A stretch of 64,000 bases of DNA from Bacillus velezensis (lineage in GTDB: Bacteria; Bacillota; Bacilli; Bacillales; Bacillaceae): contig NZ_LLZC01000012.1 of the NCBI RefSeq assembly GCF_001461825.1, forward strand, positions 744,001 to 808,000, in the 5' to 3' direction. Positions 54,410 through 62,831 of the stretch are shown piece after piece. The translations under genes were made by a program, and so were the position numbers. The number at the start of each line of letters is the position of its first letter. Within the stretch, counting starts at the first letter, position 1. A model generated the notes under the pieces. The model searched no databases. It had not been told where the DNA came from and saw only the letters and a list, made by a program, of their open reading frames with translations.

Positions 54410-55016
54410 AGTTATATGCTTTGAGCCGGCCAGAAAGGTTTTGCCGGATATAAGGCCATTCCTCCCGAAGGATGGAGTAGTAGGCGGTATCTCTGAGGCC
54501 GCCGTCGACAGCCGGAATGTGTGCGCGGCGGATCCCTTCAAATTGGGCTCCGATCCGCAAAATCGCAGTCCGTGAGCGCTGGTTGCGAACGTCGGTTTTC
54601 AGCGTCACCCTGACAGCTTGCCACACGTCAAACGCATGGGTCAGCATCAGAAGTTTACATTCCGTATTGACACCGGTCCGCTGCACGGCAGAGGCATACC
54701 AAGTGCTGCCGATCTCACACACTTCCGGAGATGCATCTGTCGGCCGCGTAAACACTTCCGCATCCATAAACCTCGTGCTCCCGACGATTCGGTCTGTTTC
54801 AAGACTCCGTACTGCAAAAGGCAATGCAAGTCTTTTTTCATAATCGGAAAGCGCGCGCTCAATATAACGCTTTGTTTCTTCGATTCCGTCAGGAACATGG
54901 GTGTAAGCGTAAGTCGTCCTATTTTCTGAAGCAGCGTCACAAAGTGCCTGAGTGTGATCAATCGCCAGCGGCTCTAACTGAACGAGTGACCCTTTAAGAA
55001 TGACAGGCTTCAGCAT
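54408..55016 (-). CDS. GNAT-family N-acetyltransferase
   Basis: 202 residues of the RimJ/RimL-type GNAT fold: VILKGSLVQLEPLAIDH at the start, the acetyl-CoA-binding strand region (RTGVNTECKLLMLTHAFD), and VRVTLKTDVRNQRSRTAILR near the C-terminus, typical of this subfamily. The target is unknown. The start is the ATG at 55016; a GTG three codons upstream is too close to AAGG. No membrane segment. Confidence 0.85.
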   Translation of the reverse strand: MLKPVILKGSLVQLEPLAIDHTQALCDAASENRTTYAYTHVPDGIEETKRYIERALSDYEKRLALPFAVRSLETDRIVGSTRFMDAEVFTRPTDASPEVCEIGSTWYASAVQRTGVNTECKLLMLTHAFDVWQAVRVTLKTDVRNQRSRTAILRIGAQFEGIRRAHIPAVDGGLRDTAYYSILREEWPYIRQNLSGRLKAYN

Positions 55017-55182
55017 TCCTATCACAACCTTTTTTTTATGAATGGATCAAGTATAGTCGAACGGTTTCTTATTCAAAAGGGCCAATTTCCTATTAAAATG
55101 GCATGTCAGTGAAATTCTCGATTCAAACTTATGCATACATTCAGGAAAAAAGCGGAAACCTTTATGTAAAGAGGTGATGGGC

Positions 55183-56283
55183 ATGGCATATGTGTTATCT
55201 GTCGGAACGAGCATTCCGAAGTATCATGTCTCGCAAGAAACGGCGGCGGATTTTGCGAGAGGGATGTTTGCCGATTCATTTAAGGATATTGACCGGCTGT
55301 TAAAAGCCTTTCAAAACGGCGAAATTGAATCAAGGCAGTTTGTCCGGCCGATTGAATGGTATAAAACGGCACGGGGTTTTTCAGAAAAAAACCGGCTGTA
55401 TACGGAAGAAACCGTCAAGCACAGTGCGGATGCGGCACTTGATTGTTTAACAAACCCGGATTGTTTAACAAATCCCTTTCCGTATGAAAAAGTGGATGCG
55501 ATCTTTTTTATTTCCAGCACCGGGCTTTCGACACCCAGCATTGAAGCGAAAGTGATGAATCAGCTTCCGTTTTCTGCGAAAACAAAACGGATACCGATCT
55601 GGGGTTTAGGATGCGCGGGCGGAGCGGCCGGCCTGTCCAGGGCGTACGAATACTGCCGCGCGTATCCTGAAGCATACGCGCTTGTCATCGCGGCTGAACT
55701 CTGCAGCTTAACGTTTCAGCCGAACGACAAGTCAAAAAGCAACTTAATCGGAACTTCCCTGTTTGCGGACGGAATTGCCGCAGTACTAATCGGAGGAGAA
55801 AAGGCGAACCGAAACGACGTCAAACAGCCGCTTCTTCCGCGGATATTCGCCACTCAATCGGTGATGATGCCGGATGCGGAAGATGTGATGGGCTGGGAAT
55901 TCACCGACAGCGGTTTTCAAGTCATTTTTTCAAGAGATATTCCCACCCTGGTTTCACAGTGGCTGAAGGACAATGTTGATGAATTTTTATTTGAATATGG
56001 TGTCAGTCCTCACGACATTAAAACCTTTCTTGCCCATCCAGGCGGGAAAAAGGTCATTGACGCCTATTTAACGAGTCTTTCAATGGACACCGGTCAGCTT
56101 GCGGCATCTCGGAAGGTGCTGCAAAAACACGGGAACATGTCTTCCGCAACTATTTTTCATGTGATAAAAGAACAGTTGCTCCACGGACGGCAGAAAGAAA
56201 ACGAAAAAGGGCTGATCGGCGCTCTCGGGCCGGGATTTTCGTCTGAGCTTTTGCTGTTCAGCTGGGAAAAGGGGGCTTCTTAA
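55183..56283 (+). CDS. bpsA: Type III polyketide synthase (alkylpyrone synthase) BcsA/BpsA
   Basis: 366 residues, chalcone synthase family. The catalytic triad is the Cys in WGLGCAGGAAGLSRA, His in FLAHPGGKKVIDA, and Asn in HGNMSSATIF. The B. subtilis enzyme makes triketide alkylpyrones from long-chain acyl-CoA and malonyl-CoA. The ATG 55183 follows AGAGGTGATGG. There is a tandem six-residue duplication DCLTNP-DCLTNP. It overlaps ypbQ by one base, the conserved pair for making alkylpyrone methyl ethers. Confidence 0.93.
   Translation: MAYVLSVGTSIPKYHVSQETAADFARGMFADSFKDIDRLLKAFQNGEIESRQFVRPIEWYKTARGFSEKNRLYTEETVKHSADAALDCLTNPDCLTNPFPYEKVDAIFFISSTGLSTPSIEAKVMNQLPFSAKTKRIPIWGLGCAGGAAGLSRAYEYCRAYPEAYALVIAAELCSLTFQPNDKSKSNLIGTSLFADGIAAVLIGGEKANRNDVKQPLLPRIFATQSVMMPDAEDVMGWEFTDSGFQVIFSRDIPTLVSQWLKDNVDEFLFEYGVSPHDIKTFLAHPGGKKVIDAYLTSLSMDTGQLAASRKVLQKHGNMSSATIFHVIKEQLLHGRQKENEKGLIGALGPGFSSELLLFSWEKGAS
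55441..55476 (+). repeat. 18-bp tandem duplication within bpsA
   Basis: GATTGTTTAACAAACCCG at 55441-55458 is followed directly by GATTGTTTAACAAATCCC at 55459-55476 (two differences). In frame; adds one DCLTNP unit. Confidence 0.9.
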
Positions 56284-56789
56284 TGTTTTTGCTGTTTATC
56301 ATGCTGCTTGCGGCCCAGCGGATTGCGGAGATGATCGTGGCCCGGCGCAATGAGCAAAAGGTGAAAAAGCAAGGCGCAGTCGAATACGGAGAAGGACATT
56401 ATCCCTTTCTCGTCCTGATGCATGTGCTCTTTTTTGTCTCTCTTACAGCTGAGGTGGCGGCGTTTCAAAAAACGCTTTCTCCAAGGTGGGCCGCCATTAT
56501 ATGTATCATTTTATTTGTACAGGGGATCAGGTATTGGGCGCTATTATCATTAGGACGGTATTGGAATACTAAAATCCTTGTCGTGCCGGATGCGGAGCTT
56601 GTCAGAAAGGGGCCGTACAGGTGGATGAAACACCCGAACTACGCGGTCGTCATCTTAGAATTTATTTTTCTGCCGCTGTTATACGGAGCGTATTGGACAC
56701 TGTTTCTCTTTTCGATTCTCAATGCCTGCATGCTCACTGTGAGGATTCGCGCCGAAGAGAAAGCGCTAGAAGAAAACACCGCAAAATAG
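56283..56789 (+). CDS. bpsB: Alkylpyrone O-methyltransferase BpsB (YpbQ), ICMT-type membrane protein
   Basis: 168 residues with about four to five membrane helices and the isoprenylcysteine carboxyl methyltransferase signature RWMKHPNYAVVILEF plus RIRAEEKAL at the end. In B. subtilis it methylates the alkylpyrones made by BpsA. The ATG shares one base with the bpsA stop (TAATG), so translation is coupled. Confidence 0.9.
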   Translation: MFLLFIMLLAAQRIAEMIVARRNEQKVKKQGAVEYGEGHYPFLVLMHVLFFVSLTAEVAAFQKTLSPRWAAIICIILFVQGIRYWALLSLGRYWNTKILVVPDAELVRKGPYRWMKHPNYAVVILEFIFLPLLYGAYWTLFLFSILNACMLTVRIRAEEKALEENTAK

Positions 56790-56792
56790 AGA

Positions 56793-56845
56793 TTGAAAAT
56801 CATTCTCACTCATGATAAGATATAAATATGAAAATGATTCTCATT
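56793..56845 (+). promoter_or_regulatory. Two tandem Fur boxes
   Basis: Cores TGAAAATCATTCTCA (56795-56809) and TGAAAATGATTCTCA (56829-56843) both fit the TGATAATnATTATCA Fur consensus. Their centres are 34 bases apart, flanking an AT-rich likely -10 region (GATATAAAT). Iron repression of the micro-ORF that follows is expected. Confidence 0.75.
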
Positions 56846-56861
56846 CAAGGTGGTGCCGAAA

Positions 56862-56957
56862 ATGACAATGTTATTTTTATTTGCAGCCGTTTGTACATAC
56901 AGTGTTTTAATTGGTTTCGTATTGAAAAAAGTTTCGAATAAATCGATGTCTTCTTAA
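56862..56957 (+). CDS. fbpC: Fur-controlled micropeptide, candidate FbpC
   Basis: 31 codons (start MTMLFLFAAVCTYSVLIGFV, end KKVSNKSMSS) behind AAGGTGG at 8 bases; an internal ATG gives 29 residues. One hydrophobic helix and a basic tail. The two Fur boxes and the position ahead of dynA fit what I recall of B. subtilis FbpC, one of the small Fur-regulated proteins that assist the iron-sparing sRNA FsrA. The assignment rests on context, not on sequence comparison. Confidence 0.6.
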   Translation: MTMLFLFAAVCTYSVLIGFVLKKVSNKSMSS

Positions 56958-56992
56958 ACATCTGCGGTTTTTCCTGCCGCGGGTGTTTTTTC
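56958..56992 (+). terminator. Terminator after the Fur-controlled micropeptide
   Basis: ACATCTGCGG / CCGCGGGTGT stem (two G-T pairs) followed by TTTTTTC. Confidence 0.75.
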
Positions 56993-56998
56993 TTTATC

Positions 56999-57025
56999 AG
57001 CTGCCGATATCGGCGGCTTTTTTGC
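56999..57025 (+). terminator. Second tandem terminator
   Basis: GCTGCCGAT / ATCGGCGGC stem followed by TTTTTTG, just after the first. The pair separates the Fur unit from dynA. Confidence 0.75.
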
Positions 57026-57139
57026 GTTTCCTGAAGAAAAGTGTGCCATTCTTGTGTAAAATGGGGGAGAGGTTTTTTTCAGAGCTTTCTAAAAATGAAA
57101 ACGTCATTTGATGCGACAGACACAAAGGGGTAAAGACAC

Positions 57140-60100
57140 ATGACAGAAGAAGAACGCCATAACAGGGAGATTTTCAGCAGAACGGGTGCCTTATACGCAC
57201 AATTTTTGGATCATCAGGATGAAAAACGGGCCGATCAGCTCGCGGCCATTATGAAAAAAGCGGCTGATGAAGAGGTTTATATCGCGTTTACCGGGCATTA
57301 TTCGGCCGGAAAGTCCTCTTTATTAAACACATTGCTCGGTGAAGACATACTGCCGACAAGCCCGATTCCTACAAGCGCCAACCTCGTTGTCATCCGGCAC
57401 GGTGAAGATAAAGTCGTGCTTCATACGACGGACGGTGCTTATGCAGAGATCAAAGGAAGTTACGATAAAGAACAAGTGCAGCAATTCTGTAAAGATGGTG
57501 AGCAAATTGAGACGGTGGAAGTCTATGCCGGCTTTAAGGAGTCAGAGCCTTATGCGGCCTACATCGACACACCGGGAATTGATTCGACGGACGAAGCGCA
57601 TTTTTTATCTGCGTCTTCGGTTCTCCATCAGGCTGACGCTTTATTTTACGTCGTTCATTATAATCACGTTCATTCAGAAGAAAATATGATGTTTCTCAGT
57701 TCCATCAAAGACCGTATTCCGAATTTGTTTCTGATCGTCAACCAAATTGACAGGCATGATGAAACTGAAACGAAGTTTGAAGCGTACCGCAGGCAGGTGG
57801 AAGATATGCTTGAAGACGCGGGAATACCGAAAGAATCGCTTTTCTTTACGTCTGTCACTGAGCCTGACCATCCTTTAAACGGCATGGAACAGCTGAAAAA
57901 ACATCTGCAGAAGCTGAAACAGCAGGCAAAAACAAATTTATGGTCCTTAACGGAGAGAAAAGTCGCACACTTAGTCACAGAGCATACAGAGATGCTCGTA
58001 AAAGAAGATAAAAACGGCAGCGGAGAGCAGTTTGACAAACAAGAAGCACTTGTCCGTTCTGTTGAAGATGAGCTTAAAAAAGCCGTTCAACAGGCTGAAA
58101 CAGCAGAGAAAGACATCAGAAAAGACGTGCAGAACATATTGCAAAACGCTAATCTGACACCCTTTGAGATGAGGGAGCTTGCATCTGCTTATATTGAATC
58201 ACAGCAGCCCTCATTTAAAACTGGGTTATTCTTTTCAAAAGCGAAAACGGCTTCGGAAAAAGAAAGAAGGCGTGCTGAATTTTTTGCCGATATTAAAAAA
58301 AGAACGGAAGGGGAAGCGGATTGGCATATTATCGACACATTTACGAAAGCGGCCAAGCGGTATGAAGCGGATTCGGACGAACTGATCAGGAAAATCCAGG
58401 CGTACCGTACACCGCTTTCTGATGATATCACCGCTCAGGCCCTTAAGCAGGGAGCGGCCTTTTCATCTGAATACGTATTAACTTATACGAAAGACCTCGC
58501 TGAAATGATCAGAAGGGAAGCCAAAAGACAGACAGCGGAACTCATTGAGGAGCTGACCGCTTATGTTCAGACAAAAAACGGACCGCTCATTGAGAACTTG
58601 AAAAACCGGCTCGAAAAAGAAAAGAAAATAAGGGATGAGCTCGCGCAATCGGCAAAAGAAGAACGCAATGCCTTGGAAAAAGCAGCCCGAGTCCGCGCTT
58701 TGTGGGAAGAAGAATTGACCTGTGATACGGGAAACGGCGACTGGTATACGCGAAAAAAACGCCTTGCAAAAGCGCCCGTCCAAAAAGAGAAACCAAAAGA
58801 GGCTGTACGGCATGAAGTAAGCAAGCCCGAAAAAAATGCGATGAAGGAACTTCCTATAAAAGAGCAGACTGATCGGTTCTATGAGCTTGCCGGGATTCTT
58901 GAATCCTCAAGCATATTAGGAAAACAGGCAGAAGCCTTTCGAAGCAGGATTGAGCGGCTTGAAAACCGCCAGTTTACCTTGGCGTTATTCGGCGGATTCA
59001 GTTCCGGTAAATCATCATTTGCAAATGCGCTTGTCGGTGAATACGTGCTTCCGTCATCTCCGACGCCCACAACGGCTACGATCAACAAAATAACGAAACC
59101 GCAAGACGGCAAACCGCATAAATCTGCGGAGATCGTTTTTAAAACGGAGGAGGAGCTGGACGCTGAAATGCTTCAGCTGACTGAGCTGAAAGACGCTGAC
59201 GTAAAGGGGCGTTCACTGAAAGAGAGATGGAATTATGCCATTAAAAAGGGAAAAGTTCCGGGTGAACTTATTCCTGTGATTCAGACGATGCTGCAGGCGT
59301 TTGATACGTATGAAGAACAGATCCGTCAAAGGCTGACACTGACGGTGCCGGTTGAAGATGTAAAACCGTACGCAGCCGAAGAAAAAACGGCCTGCTGCGT
59401 AAAAGAAGTCACCGTCTATTATGATTCGCCTCTCACGCAAAAAGGCATCACCATTGTTGATACGCCGGGAGCAAGCAGTATCAATAAGCGCCATACGGAA
59501 CTTGCCTTTCAATATATAAAAGATGCTGACGCGTTCTTTTATATGACGTACTATCAGCATTCTTTTTCAAAAGGAGACAGGTCTTTTCTGAAGAAACTCG
59601 GCCTCGTCAAAGAAGCATTCGGCATGGATAAAATGTTTTTTGTCATTAACGCCGCCGATCTGGCCAAAACCGAAAGCGAGCTGGAAACCGTCAAAGACTA
59701 TGTCCGCTCAGAACTCTCAAAAGAGGGAATTAACCGGCCGAAATTATATCATGTCTCAAGTAAAGAAGAGCTTGCGGGTAAAAAAGAAGCTTTTTATAAC
59801 AGGTTCTCTGATGTAAGAACCGGGCTTGAGCACTTTATTGAGGAAGATGTAATGAGGGCCAGCTGCGCCCAGCTGAAAACAGAGGCGGACAAATTGTGCG
59901 GTATGGTGGAACAGCTTCACGAATCTCTTCACCAGTCGGCAGAAGAAAAAGAGAAAAAGAAACAGCGTCTGGAGTCTTCCTATGAAAAAGCTCTCGGTGA
60001 CATTTCAAAGCGCCGTACGTCTGAGGTCATCATTCGAAAAGTGATGAAAGATACGGAAGAACAGCTCTATCACATTAAACATCGCCTGACGTTTTATGCG

Positions 60101-60721
60101 AATGATATGCTGAAAACCGCCTTCCATCCGGGTCTTCAAAACGGTGATTGGAAACAAAATATATCAGCGGCGCTGAATGAAGCGCTCAAGGAATTCCGTT
60201 TTGAATATATTCAAGAGCTGAAAACGCTCGATATCCGGATGACCGGTTTTATTGAGCGCCATATGACTGAGGAATGGATGGAAAACTGTCAGAAGAAGCT
60301 TATGGAAGACGGAGATTTCTCCATTTATGTCAGCGGTGAAAACGAATTTGCCGTTCAGCTGAAAGAGGTCGCTCCGGTCATTGACGTCTCGGCATTCTCA
60401 CATCACGTAAAGGAAGTTAAATCACCGAAGCAGTTTTTTGAACAGAACGGAAAAGCAGCGTTTGTAGAAGGGCTCAGGCTCAGCCTGCAAAAAGTGACAG
60501 AAAAGTGGCTTGAGCAGGAGAAAGAAAGCCTTTCAGAGCGATATGCTGAGCAGGTGCGCCGTCTGCAAGAAGAAATGGCGGATAAAAGCCTGTCCCAGAT
60601 CCGCGAGCAGCGGGACACTTATTTACAAGGTCTTGCGGAAAATACGAGTGCAAGGGAAATTGAACACCTTTACGAAGCCGAAAAAGCATGGAAAAAGAAA
60701 GATGAAATGCTGAAAATTTAA
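57140..60721 (+). CDS. dynA: Double dynamin-like GTPase DynA
   Basis: 1193 residues: two dynamin units fused head to tail. Unit 1 has P-loop GHYSAGKSSLL (52-62), switch region DILPTSPIPTSANL, DTPGID and NQID. Unit 2 has GGFSSGKSSFAN near 616, SSPTPTTATINK, DTPGASS and NAAD. Each GTPase is followed by long helical stalk regions with lipid-binding paddles. In B. subtilis DynA tethers and fuses membranes and protects against phage and pore-forming drugs. CAAAGGGGTAAAGACAC precedes the ATG. Confidence 0.94.
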   Translation: MTEEERHNREIFSRTGALYAQFLDHQDEKRADQLAAIMKKAADEEVYIAFTGHYSAGKSSLLNTLLGEDILPTSPIPTSANLVVIRHGEDKVVLHTTDGAYAEIKGSYDKEQVQQFCKDGEQIETVEVYAGFKESEPYAAYIDTPGIDSTDEAHFLSASSVLHQADALFYVVHYNHVHSEENMMFLSSIKDRIPNLFLIVNQIDRHDETETKFEAYRRQVEDMLEDAGIPKESLFFTSVTEPDHPLNGMEQLKKHLQKLKQQAKTNLWSLTERKVAHLVTEHTEMLVKEDKNGSGEQFDKQEALVRSVEDELKKAVQQAETAEKDIRKDVQNILQNANLTPFEMRELASAYIESQQPSFKTGLFFSKAKTASEKERRRAEFFADIKKRTEGEADWHIIDTFTKAAKRYEADSDELIRKIQAYRTPLSDDITAQALKQGAAFSSEYVLTYTKDLAEMIRREAKRQTAELIEELTAYVQTKNGPLIENLKNRLEKEKKIRDELAQSAKEERNALEKAARVRALWEEELTCDTGNGDWYTRKKRLAKAPVQKEKPKEAVRHEVSKPEKNAMKELPIKEQTDRFYELAGILESSSILGKQAEAFRSRIERLENRQFTLALFGGFSSGKSSFANALVGEYVLPSSPTPTTATINKITKPQDGKPHKSAEIVFKTEEELDAEMLQLTELKDADVKGRSLKERWNYAIKKGKVPGELIPVIQTMLQAFDTYEEQIRQRLTLTVPVEDVKPYAAEEKTACCVKEVTVYYDSPLTQKGITIVDTPGASSINKRHTELAFQYIKDADAFFYMTYYQHSFSKGDRSFLKKLGLVKEAFGMDKMFFVINAADLAKTESELETVKDYVRSELSKEGINRPKLYHVSSKEELAGKKEAFYNRFSDVRTGLEHFIEEDVMRASCAQLKTEADKLCGMVEQLHESLHQSAEEKEKKKQRLESSYEKALGDISKRRTSEVIIRKVMKDTEEQLYHIKHRLTFYANDMLKTAFHPGLQNGDWKQNISAALNEALKEFRFEYIQELKTLDIRMTGFIERHMTEEWMENCQKKLMEDGDFSIYVSGENEFAVQLKEVAPVIDVSAFSHHVKEVKSPKQFFEQNGKAAFVEGLRLSLQKVTEKWLEQEKESLSERYAEQVRRLQEEMADKSLSQIREQRDTYLQGLAENTSAREIEHLYEAEKAWKKKDEMLKI

Positions 60722-60788
60722 AAATCCGGTTGGCGGGCAGATATCAGTCGTGGTAGACTAAAATGAAAAAAGCGAGATGAAACCTTTT

Positions 60789-61046
60789 ATGTCAGAAGTC
60801 CATAAAGCAATTTCAGCACATTCCGCAAAACAGCATCAGCACGTCAAAACATTTGTACAGCTTGATTATGAGCGTGAACAGGCCATTGAAGAAGCCATTG
60901 TAAAATGCAGACAGAATAAACCGTTCACGACAGATGCCATCAATGGCATCACCGCAAAAATGAACCAGCTGGCGAAAAAGGGCATCGTGCCGCAAAGACG
61001 ATTCGTAAGTGAAGAGATGGTGAAAGAATTCGTCAGCAGACAGTAA
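60789..61046 (+). CDS. ypbS: Small conserved protein YpbS
   Basis: 85 residues, helical and soluble (SEVHKAISAHSAKQHQHVKT, then EEAIVKCRQNKPFTTDAING). Length and position after dynA match B. subtilis YpbS; the function is unknown. The start is unsure: ATG 60789 gives 85 residues, while an in-frame ATG at 60777 adds four. Ribosome sites are weak for both (GCGAGATGA). Confidence 0.75.
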   Translation: MSEVHKAISAHSAKQHQHVKTFVQLDYEREQAIEEAIVKCRQNKPFTTDAINGITAKMNQLAKKGIVPQRRFVSEEMVKEFVSRQ

Positions 61047-61122
61047 TGGATGAACCTGCCGCGTGTGTCATCAGCGCTTGCTGTACATACTATTCGTATC
61101 TTCTCTAAAGGGGGATATGACC

Positions 61123-61266
61123 ATGGGCAGAACAAAACTGGGAAACAGAAATGCTCAGCAGAATAACAATGCCAAAAAGAAAAACGGCTTCGGACAGAAA
61201 TTTGATTCTTATGCCGGCCGTGAAGCTGAAAAGCTGATAGCAAGCAATAAAAGACACGGTGAGTAA
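61123..61266 (+). CDS. Small Asn/Lys-rich protein, possibly spore-associated
   Basis: 47 residues (start MGRTKLGNRNAQQNNNAKKK, then FGQKFDSYAGREAEKLIASN). ATG 61123 is 8 bases after AAAGGGGG; the ATG two codons upstream is too close. The composition (Asn, Gln, Lys, Gly) resembles minor small acid-soluble spore proteins, but I do not recognise a family. A terminator follows. Confidence 0.65.
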   Translation: MGRTKLGNRNAQQNNNAKKKNGFGQKFDSYAGREAEKLIASNKRHGE

Positions 61267-61271
61267 CGTGA

Positions 61272-61309
61272 CGGCAGCATCTTCCAAATGGGGGGATGCT
61301 GTTTTTTTA
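61272..61309 (+). terminator. Terminator after the 61123 gene
   Basis: GGCAGCATC / GGATGCTGTT stem with a long loop, followed by TTTTTTT. Confidence 0.8.
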
Positions 61310-61359
61310 CCGCCTTCTTTGGTAAAATAGGAACATTGAATAAAAAGGAGTTTCGATAT

Positions 61360-62247
61360 ATGAATAATAAATTACTGCTCGTTGACGGCATGGCGCTTTT
61401 GTTCCGCTCGTTTTTCGCGACGGCCGTTCATCGCAATTTTATGATAAATGAAAACGGAATTCCCACAAACGGCGTCAACGGTTTTTTAAAGCATCTTATT
61501 ACGGCGGTTGATACGTTTCAGCCCACACATGTCGTCTGCTGCTGGGATATGGGAAGCAAAACGTACCGCAATGATTTGTTTCAAGATTATAAGGCCAACA
61601 GAAGCGAACCGCCGCTAGAGCTGATTCCGCAATTTGACCTAGCGAAAGAAGCAGCGCGAGAGCTCGGTTTTTTAAACATCGGCATAAAAGGCTATGAAGC
61701 GGATGACTGTATCGGTACGCTTTCTGCCCTATTTTCCGGGGAAGCGGAAATTACGATTGTAACGGGTGATAAAGATCTGCTTCAATTGCTGAATCATCAA
61801 GTTCAAGTAGCGCTGCTGCAAAAGGGTATCGGCAATTATAAGGTATATACAGATGAGATATTCAGAGAAGAAACGGGAGTTCCGCCAAAAGCGCTGATTG
61901 ACATTAAGGCGCTGATGGGAGACACGAGCGATAACTATCCCGGCGTTAAAGGGATCGGGGAAAAAACGGCGTACAAGCTGATCCGTGAATATCAAAACAT
62001 AGACCGGTTATTAGAAAGCCTCGCTCTCTTGCCGAAGGGCCAGCAAACGAAAATTCAGCAAAGCTTGAAAGAATTGGAGCTGTCAAGGCAGCTTGCTGAA
62101 ATACATTGCGAGGTGCCGTTAGTCTGTACGCTTGAAGAAGCACTTTTTTCATTGAAGATGGAAGAAGCGGCATTAATGCTCAGACGCCATCAGATAAAAG
62201 GAATTGAAAGAATGCTCGAAAAGCTGAACGCCAGAGAGATCAGCTGA
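61360..62247 (+). CDS. ypcP: 5'-3' exonuclease YpcP (FEN type)
   Basis: 295 residues, homologous to the N-terminal exonuclease domain of DNA polymerase I but free-standing. The metal acids are in VDGMALLFR, GYEADDCIGTL, TGDKDLLQLL and DTSDNYPGVKGIGEKTA (helix-hairpin-helix). It removes RNA primers and flaps in replication, overlapping the role of PolA. The start ATG 61360 follows AAAAAGGAG; a frame from 61288 crosses the previous terminator. Confidence 0.93.
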   Translation: MNNKLLLVDGMALLFRSFFATAVHRNFMINENGIPTNGVNGFLKHLITAVDTFQPTHVVCCWDMGSKTYRNDLFQDYKANRSEPPLELIPQFDLAKEAARELGFLNIGIKGYEADDCIGTLSALFSGEAEITIVTGDKDLLQLLNHQVQVALLQKGIGNYKVYTDEIFREETGVPPKALIDIKALMGDTSDNYPGVKGIGEKTAYKLIREYQNIDRLLESLALLPKGQQTKIQQSLKELELSRQLAEIHCEVPLVCTLEEALFSLKMEEAALMLRRHQIKGIERMLEKLNAREIS

Positions 62248-62263
62248 TCCCTCTAGCGTTTTG
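62229..62263. terminator. Terminator shared by ypcP and sspL, made from both 3' coding ends
   Basis: CGCCAGAGAGATCAG / CTGATCCCTCTAGCG: 15 paired bases (two wobble when read as RNA) across both stop codons, followed by TTTT on the plus strand. Confidence 0.7.
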
Positions 62264-62381
62264 TATTGCTTTTTTTTGCGTTGTTTTCAAGGGCTGATTT
62301 CGGGTCTTTATGCGCGTTTCCTTCCATATTTCCCTGAGGATTCACGCCCCCGGTCAGCCGGCCTTTATTTTCTTTTCTCAT
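62253..62381 (-). CDS. sspL: Small acid-soluble spore protein L (SspL)
   Basis: 42 codons, start MRKENKGRLTGGVNPQGNME, end NNAKKSNTKR, clearly SspL of B. subtilis. Spore core protein made in the forespore. AATGAGGTGAACAGCT precedes the ATG, and a near-perfect sigma-G promoter lies 20 bases upstream. Convergent with ypcP. Confidence 0.93.
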   Translation of the reverse strand: MRKENKGRLTGGVNPQGNMEGNAHKDPKSALENNAKKSNTKR

Positions 62382-62399
62382 AGCTGTTCACCTCATTTG

Positions 62400-62429
62400 T
62401 AGGATGAACAGTGAGACGCAATTTCATTC
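62400..62429 (-). promoter_or_regulatory. Sigma-G promoter of sspL
   Basis: On the minus strand GAATG (-35), 18 bases, CATCCTA (-10), matching GnATR and CATnnTA. The -35 is just after the stop of the upstream RNase H gene. Confidence 0.8.
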
Positions 62430-62432
62430 CGG

Positions 62433-62828
62433 TTATTTATTCAGCCGAATCGCTTTTTTTGCGAGCTGATCGGCTGTTTGGTTTTGTCTGCCGGGAATCC
62501 ACTTAATGAAAAACAATGGAAATCCGGCCTTTAAGCGGATGATTTCGTCCACAAACGGCTGGAAAGCCTTGTTTTTAACCGCTTCAAGATCTGCGGCCCG
62601 CTCCACGATATCCGAATCCGTCCGGAATGACACGGACTCAAATCCGCGGGCGGCACACAGCTTCATTCCTTCAATTAAAGCGAGAAATTCAGCTTCCTGA
62701 TTTGAATGGTCGCCGATCGGAATTGAGAAAGATTCTGTTTTCCCGTCATGTTTAATAAAAATACCGATACCGGACGGGCCCGGGTTTCCGGCGCTTGCAC
62801 CGTCTACATAAATTTCAGCGGGCATCAT
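62433..62828 (-). CDS. rnhA: RNase HI-like protein YpdQ
   Basis: 131 residues, RNase HI fold. Acidic residues appear as the D in [17 protein letters not shown] in [14 protein letters not shown] in [10 protein letters not shown], and a late D in [13 protein letters not shown]. The catalytic set therefore looks complete by motif, although B. subtilis YpdQ has been reported to lack clear RNase H activity. It starts behind ypdP with 3 bases between, so the two are cotranscribed. Confidence 0.88.
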   Translation of the reverse strand: MMPAEIYVDGASAGNPGPSGIGIFIKHDGKTESFSIPIGDHSNQEAEFLALIEGMKLCAARGFESVSFRTDSDIVERAADLEAVKNKAFQPFVDEIIRLKAGFPLFFIKWIPGRQNQTADQLAKKAIRLNK

Positions 62829-62831
62829 CCG

